Program-made: the position numbers and the translations under genes
From: Promicromonospora sp. MEB111
Lineage (GTDB): Bacteria > Actinomycetota > Actinomycetes > Actinomycetales > Cellulomonadaceae
Length of the DNA: 64,000 nucleotides
Direction: 5' to 3'
NCBI RefSeq assembly: GCF_030209445.1
Contig: NZ_JARVSD010000011.1
Coordinates: forward strand, 186,001-250,000
Notes under the pieces: model-generated
The model's database searches: none
What the model was told of the DNA's origin: nothing
The model's input: the letters and a program-made list of their open reading frames with translations, nothing else
Shown: positions 59,894 to 64,000 of the stretch, piece by piece
How the letters are laid out: each line of letters opens with the position of its first letter
Numbering within the stretch: the stretch's first letter is position 1

Positions 59894-61153
59894 CTACTCG
59901 GCGATCGCTTCGAGGTTCGACTGCGCCGTGTCGAGGATCGCCTGCGGGTCACCGGACTCCAGCGACTCGAGCTGCGCGTTGAGGTCGGTGATGACGTCGG
60001 TCGCGCCGGCCCAGTTCGGCGGGAACTGCGCGTAGGCGGCCCCGTCCAGGAACGCGCTGAGGTCGGGGTTGGCGCTGGTCCAGTCGGCGGCAGCCGACTC
60101 GATGGACGGCATCGGGCCGAACGCCTCCGAGAACGCGAGCTGCTGCTCGGTGCTCGTCAGGTGCTCCACCAGGCTAAGCGCCGCCTCCTGGTTGGGGCTG
60201 TCGGCGGCCATGCCCCAGCAGTTCGTGAACTGCAGCGTGCCCTGGCCGGCAGGGCCGGCGGGCAGCTCGGCGACGGTGTACTCGACGTCGGGGAAGTCGT
60301 TCGTGAGAGCGCCGGTGACCCAGTTGCCCTCGATGACCATGGCGGCCAGCCCCTTGCCGAGGGCCTCGCCGCCCCAGCCGGCGCCGAGGTCGGCCGCGTA
60401 CGCGAAGGTGCCGTCCTTCAGGTGGGACTGCACGTAGGTCAGGCCCTCGACGCTGCCCTCGCTGTTGGCGACCGGCTCGCCGTCGACCACGAGGCCGCCG
60501 CCGGCCTCGGCCATGAAGGTGCCCACGCGCTGGTACTCCGCGCCGAACGAGAGGCCCACCTGGTCGTCGGTGGTCAGCTTCTCGGCAACCGTGGCCAGCT
60601 CGTCCCAGGTGGTGGGGAGGTCGGCGTCGGTCAGGCCGGCGTCCGCCCAGAGCTGGGTGTTGATGACCAGGCCGAGCGTCGAGAAGTCCTTGGGCGCGCA
60701 GTAGAACGTGTCGTCGACGGTGAAGTTCTCCACGAGCGACGGGTAGAAGTCGTCCTTGTTCGCCAGCAGGTCGCCGTACGCCTGGAGCGAGCCGTTGTCG
60801 GCGTAGCCGGCGATCGCCTCGGGCGCCAGGTAGAACAGGTCCGGCGGTGAGCCGGCCGCGAAGCCCTGCGAGAGCTGCTGGGGCAGGTCGCTGGCGACCT
60901 GGACCTCGGCCTCGACGCCGGACTCCTCGGACCACGCCGCGACGGCTTCGGTGACCGCGTCGGTCTCGGCGTCGCCGGACGAGCCGATGAGGATCGACAG
61001 CGGGTCGTCGGAGCTGGTGAGCTCCGCGGCGCCCGCCGCGGGCTCCTCGGCGGTGTCCTCGAAGCCGGAGCCGCCGCAGGCGGTGAGCGTGAGCGCGCCG
61101 GCGACGAGCAGGGCGCCCGCTCCGACGAGCTTCCGCGAGATGGGCCGTGTCAT
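59894..61153 (-). CDS. Sugar ABC transporter solute-binding lipoprotein (419 aa)
   Basis: Signal peptide with lipobox (VAGALTLTACGG, Cys near 25), then the extracellular binding fold: PLSILIGSSGDAETDAVTEA, PDLFYLAPEAIAGYADNGSL, FSTLGLVINTQLWADAGL and MVIEGNWVTGALTNDFPD are typical family 1 landmarks. ATG 61153 follows AAGGGAGAAG. First gene of locus 2, transcribed from the interval that it shares with the divergent LacI gene, where an operator-like site is found. Confidence 0.91.
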   Translation of the reverse strand: MTRPISRKLVGAGALLVAGALTLTACGGSGFEDTAEEPAAGAAELTSSDDPLSILIGSSGDAETDAVTEAVAAWSEESGVEAEVQVASDLPQQLSQGFAAGSPPDLFYLAPEAIAGYADNGSLQAYGDLLANKDDFYPSLVENFTVDDTFYCAPKDFSTLGLVINTQLWADAGLTDADLPTTWDELATVAEKLTTDDQVGLSFGAEYQRVGTFMAEAGGGLVVDGEPVANSEGSVEGLTYVQSHLKDGTFAYAADLGAGWGGEALGKGLAAMVIEGNWVTGALTNDFPDVEYTVAELPAGPAGQGTLQFTNCWGMAADSPNQEAALSLVEHLTSTEQQLAFSEAFGPMPSIESAAADWTSANPDLSAFLDGAAYAQFPPNWAGATDVITDLNAQLESLESGDPQAILDTAQSNLEAIAE

Positions 61154-61198
61154 GTCTCTTCTCCCTTGATGAGGCACGTGGTTCATGATGTGGTGGAG

Positions 61199-61212
61199 TT
61201 TGAACGATCAAA
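61199..61212. promoter_or_regulatory. LacI-type operator candidate upstream of transport locus 2
   Basis: TTTGAACGATCAAA, a 14-bp near-palindrome (TTTGA/TCAAA arms), lies 46 bases before the start of the binding-protein gene in the divergent interval with the lacI gene at 61389. It is AT-rich for the genome. Probably bound by that regulator, which would give autoregulation and substrate induction of the operon. Confidence 0.55.
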
Positions 61213-61388
61213 TTATGCTGTGCAGGAGGCTATGGAGCGCTCGGGTGCGGTGTCAAGGTGGACCGTGGTACTGACGACGCACCTAAGATGACGTTCCGAA
61301 CATTCACGACAGTGCCGGGCAGGACGGGCCGGTCATGACAGCGCAAGCACTTCGGCAGAGCTCACGACGGCACAGGGGAGGGGGCACG

Positions 61389-62423
61389 ATGACCAAGGCC
61401 CCCACCGTGGAGGACGTCGCCCGCGCCGCCGGCGTCTCCCGCCAGACGGTGTCCAACGTCCTGAACTCGCCGGACATCGTGCGCGGCCCCACGCGCGAGC
61501 GCGTGCAGCGCGCCATCGCCGAGCTCGGCTACCGCCCGCACGCCGCCGCACGCCGCCTGCGCACCCGGCGCAGCTCGACCATCGGGGTGCGGCTCGACCC
61601 GTACGCGGGCGGCATCTCCGGCGTGGTGCTCGACCGCTTCGTCCACGCCCTGACCGAGCGCGCCAGCGAGCGCGGCATGCGCATCCTGCTCTACGCCGCG
61701 CGCACGCCCGCCGAGGAGATCGAGCGCATCGGTGACCTCGTCGACGGCGGTGAGATCGACGCCGTCGTGCTGACCGGCACGTCCCACGAGGACACACGCA
61801 CTACCTGGCTCCACGAGCGCGGCGTCCCGTTCGTCTCGTTCGGCCGCCCCTGGCGGTCCGACGGCGACGGCGCCGGCGAACACTCCTGGGCCGACGTCGA
61901 CGGCGCCGCCGGCACCCACGCCGCCACGCGCCACCTGCTCGACCAGGCGGGTCCCAAGATCGCGTTCCTCGGCTGGCCCGAGGGGTCCGGGACCGGCGAC
62001 GACCGCGCCCGCGGCTGGAGCGAGGCGATGGCCGACGCCGGGTCCGCCGGCCCTCGCTGGCACACCGAGGAGAGCGTCGGCCTCGCCCGCGAGCTGACCG
62101 GGGCGGCGCTCGCGGCCGACCCCGCGGTGGACGCCGTCGTGTGCGTCAGCGACTCCCTGGCGATCGGCGCGCACCTGGCGGCCACGGCGCTCGGCCGGCC
62201 GGACCTGCCCGTCGTCGGGTTCGACAACACGCCGGCCGCCGAAGCGCTGGGCATCAGCAGCGTGGAGCAGCTCCCGGAGCAGGTCGCGGCCGGGGTGCTG
62301 GACCTGCTGATGGGGCCCACGGGCGGCGTCGTCCTGCGGAGCGACCAGCGCGACTCGGCCGAGGAGGCCGCGTACGTGCTGGTCGAGCCGCGCCTGGTGG
62401 TCCGCGGAGGCCTCACCGCATAG
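61389..62423 (+). CDS. LacI/GalR-family transcriptional regulator (344 aa)
   Basis: The HTH reads PTVEDVARAAGVSRQTVSNV, then the hinge helix (GYRPHAAARRLRTRRSSTIG), then the effector-binding domain (VSFGRPWRSDG, DQAGPKIAFLGWPEG, DAVVCVSDSLAIGAHLA, LPVVGFDNTPAAEALG). ATG 61389 has a GGGAGGGGGG site upstream; the longer reading from 61335 lacks one. It diverges from the binding-protein gene of locus 2 and is therefore the best candidate regulator of that operon. Confidence 0.92.
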   Translation: MTKAPTVEDVARAAGVSRQTVSNVLNSPDIVRGPTRERVQRAIAELGYRPHAAARRLRTRRSSTIGVRLDPYAGGISGVVLDRFVHALTERASERGMRILLYAARTPAEEIERIGDLVDGGEIDAVVLTGTSHEDTRTTWLHERGVPFVSFGRPWRSDGDGAGEHSWADVDGAAGTHAATRHLLDQAGPKIAFLGWPEGSGTGDDRARGWSEAMADAGSAGPRWHTEESVGLARELTGAALAADPAVDAVVCVSDSLAIGAHLAATALGRPDLPVVGFDNTPAAEALGISSVEQLPEQVAAGVLDLLMGPTGGVVLRSDQRDSAEEAAYVLVEPRLVVRGGLTA

Positions 62424-62438
62424 TTCCGCCGTCGGGCG

Positions 62439-63434
62439 TCAGGGCATCGCCGTGGCCCACGTCTCGCCGTCCGGGGTCGTCAGGCGCACCGCGACGACGT
62501 CGCGCACGGGGACGTCGAGGATCCCGCCCGTCGAGCAGGTGCCCGTCGTGACGACGCACGAGCCGAGGTCGATCTCGCGGGTGTCCTCGTTGGCGGGGCG
62601 GACGGCGCCGGTGCTGCCTGGGTTGCCTGCGCCGGGTGGGGTGCCGGCCTCCGAGGCCCTGCGGTCGAAGGTCGTGTGGCCCGGCTCTGTCGCGTGGATG
62701 CCCCTGCCGTACGGGGTGGGGGCGACGGCGTCCGGATCGTCCGTGCCGCTCGCGACCACCACGGTGACGTCGTAGCGGGGCGCCGGCCCGGCGTCGCGCA
62801 CCACCACGGAGGCCCAGGAGGGGTCGCCCTCGTAGAGGAAGACGGTGCCGACCGACTGCGCCGAGCCGTCCGCCGAACCGTCCGTCGTGTCGGTCGCGAC
62901 CAGGTCGGCGGCGGTGAGGTAGCGGCCGTGCGCCGTGTCGAGCGTCGTGCGGTACGACGCGGCCAGCTCCCGGTCCGGCGCCGTCACGACCCACACGCCC
63001 GCGCCGCCCGCCACGAGCAGCCCCGCCCCGAGGGCGGCGGCCAGGACGGCGCGCCGGGCGCCGTGCCGCCGGACGGTCGCGGGGCCGGGTGTCGCCGGGC
63101 CGTCCTGGGCGCCCGGATCGGACGGAGCACCGGGAACGTGGCTCGTCGGTTCGGTGTCGTGCCGTGCCGGACCGGCCGCGAGCCGGGCCAGCACGCGCCC
63201 CTCGAAGTCGGCCGGGGGCTCGCGCTCCGGGACCAGGAGCAGCAGCTCGTCGGCCGCGTCGGCCAGCGACGACAGCTCGTCGCGGCAACGGTCGCACGTC
63301 GCCAGGTGCGCCATGACGGCGGCCCGGGTGGCGCCGTCGGCGACCCCCAGCGCCACCTCGGTGAGTGCGTCGCGCAGCTCCGCGCAGCGGCCGCTCCCGC
63401 TCGTGTCCGCCCCGTTCCCGTTCGCCCCGTTCAT
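62439..63434 (-). CDS. RskA-like anti-sigma factor with zinc-finger-type N-terminus (331 aa)
   Basis: The N-terminal anti-sigma domain shows HLATCDRCRDELSSLADAAD, with the H-x3-C-x2-C zinc motif near residues 43-50. One membrane segment (AVLAAALGAGLLVAGGAGVW) follows a proline-rich cytoplasmic linker, then an extracytoplasmic RskA-like domain (SVGTVFLYEGDPSWASVVVR, FDRRASEAGTPPGAG). Predicted role: holds the adjacent ECF sigma factor at the membrane until proteolysis. The ATG overlaps the sigma stop, so both are co-translated. Its stop is 16 bases from the converging lacI stop. Confidence 0.88.
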   Translation of the reverse strand: MNGANGNGADTSGSGRCAELRDALTEVALGVADGATRAAVMAHLATCDRCRDELSSLADAADELLLLVPEREPPADFEGRVLARLAAGPARHDTEPTSHVPGAPSDPGAQDGPATPGPATVRRHGARRAVLAAALGAGLLVAGGAGVWVVTAPDRELAASYRTTLDTAHGRYLTAADLVATDTTDGSADGSAQSVGTVFLYEGDPSWASVVVRDAGPAPRYDVTVVVASGTDDPDAVAPTPYGRGIHATEPGHTTFDRRASEAGTPPGAGNPGSTGAVRPANEDTREIDLGSCVVTTGTCSTGGILDVPVRDVVAVRLTTPDGETWATAMP

Positions 63435-63994
63435 GGCCGCTCCTCCTCCCGGCTGCTCGCCAGCTCGTCGCGCAGGTGCCGCAGCCCCAGCCGGATACGC
63501 GTCTTGGCCGTCCCCAGCGGCACGCCGGTCCGCCGCGCGATCTCCGCGCCGCTGAGCCCGAAGACCGCCGCGAGCACCACCGCCGTCGCCTGCTCCCGCG
63601 GCACGTGGGCCAGTGCGGCGTCCACCGTGGTGCCGGTCGCCACCCGGTCCGCGAGCAGGTCCGGGTCGGCGACGGTCTCGGCCGTGATCCGCTCCGCCAT
63701 GACCACGGGGTCGACGGGCACATCGCGCCGCACCCGGAGCACGTCGATCGCGGCGTGCCGGGCGATCGCGAGCAGCCACGTCGTCGCGCGGCCCCGCCGG
63801 GGGTCGAACCCGTCGGCGTGCCGCCACGCGCGGACGAACGTCTCCTGCGCCACCTCCTCGGCGACCGCGGGGATGCCGACCACGAAGAGCGCCAGCCCGT
63901 ACACCCGTGCCTGGTGCCGGCGCACGAAGACGGCCGCCGCGTCCGGGTCGTCCGCGGCCATCCCGGCGAGGAGCGCCTCGTCCGATGCCGTCAT
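63431..63994 (-). CDS. ECF-family RNA polymerase sigma factor, SigK-like (187 aa)
   Basis: Region 2 includes FVRRHQARVYGLALFVVGIP, VAEEVAQETFVRAWRHADGF and RATTWLLAIARHAAIDVLR, and region 4 includes LSGAEIARRTGVPLGTAKTR for -35 recognition. Full length for the group. ATG 63994 lies 7 bases from the window end, so its promoter is outside. The gene overlaps the anti-sigma gene by ATGA, the usual arrangement. The stimulus is unknown. Confidence 0.92.
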   Translation of the reverse strand: MTASDEALLAGMAADDPDAAAVFVRRHQARVYGLALFVVGIPAVAEEVAQETFVRAWRHADGFDPRRGRATTWLLAIARHAAIDVLRVRRDVPVDPVVMAERITAETVADPDLLADRVATGTTVDAALAHVPREQATAVVLAAVFGLSGAEIARRTGVPLGTAKTRIRLGLRHLRDELASSREEERP

Positions 63995-64000
63995 GTCCTT

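Overview
The window is high-GC DNA (roughly 70% or more by eye, strong G/C third-codon bias, many GTG starts, tightly overlapping genes). It looks like a chromosome segment of an actinomycete, most likely a saprophytic Micrococcales lineage related to Promicromonosporaceae or Cellulomonadaceae. That placement is inferred from gene style (LacI-controlled sugar ABC operons, a secreted GH43 enzyme, GH31, VanY, actinobacterial NarL-type kinases), not from a marker gene. No rRNA, tRNA or CRISPR array was seen.

Bases 1 to about 28,540 form a dense defence island. Reading leftwards from 11,633 is a four-gene operon: DUF1156 DNA methylase, DUF499 ATPase with a HEPN-like N-terminus, an unrecognised 1,109-residue protein, and a DEAH helicase cut by the window edge. 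In the centre (12,671-16,264, rightward) a NarL-type response regulator is followed by a remarkable single polypeptide that joins a RelE/ParE-like N-terminus, a complete UvrD/Rep-type helicase and a HisKA_3/HATPase histidine kinase. Converging on it is a second leftward operon (25,374 to 16,324): a Cas4/AddB-like nuclease-family protein, a PD-(D/E)XK restriction-endonuclease-like protein, a DinG/XPD-type helicase with an Fe-S-like cysteine set, and a pPIWI-RE Argonaute-like protein. After about 1.9 kb of lower-GC, gene-poor DNA comes an AspBHI/MspJI-like modification-dependent restriction enzyme. The simplest reading is a module in which a helicase senses invading nucleic acid and passes a phosphoryl signal to the adjacent regulator, which may control one or both flanking operons. 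This is a hypothesis.

Bases 28,600-38,000 hold ordinary backbone genes: YcxB-like protein, PrsW-like protease, small unknowns, an APH-fold kinase, DUF4259, a YfeS-like protein, DUF2797, two NAD(P)-binding oxidoreductases and membrane proteins. Bases 38,137-48,037 hold a secreted multidomain GH43 enzyme, a translationally coupled CPBP protease-kinase-regulator operon, a uracil-DNA glycosylase family protein, a VanY peptidase, a VOC protein and a TMEM175-like channel.

Bases 48,112-62,423 contain two carbohydrate uptake loci. Locus 1 runs rightward: palindromic operator, lipoprotein solute-binding protein, two permeases, GH31 glycosidase. Locus 2 runs leftward: solute-binding protein, two permeases, amylo-alpha-1,6-glucosidase-like enzyme, LacI regulator, with a second LacI regulator diverging upstream. 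Neither locus has its own ATPase, so a shared MsiK-type ATPase elsewhere is expected. The 0.9 kb between the loci is a repeat field with large palindromes, including a perfect 60-bp one. The window ends with an ECF sigma factor and its overlapping zinc-finger anti-sigma gene.
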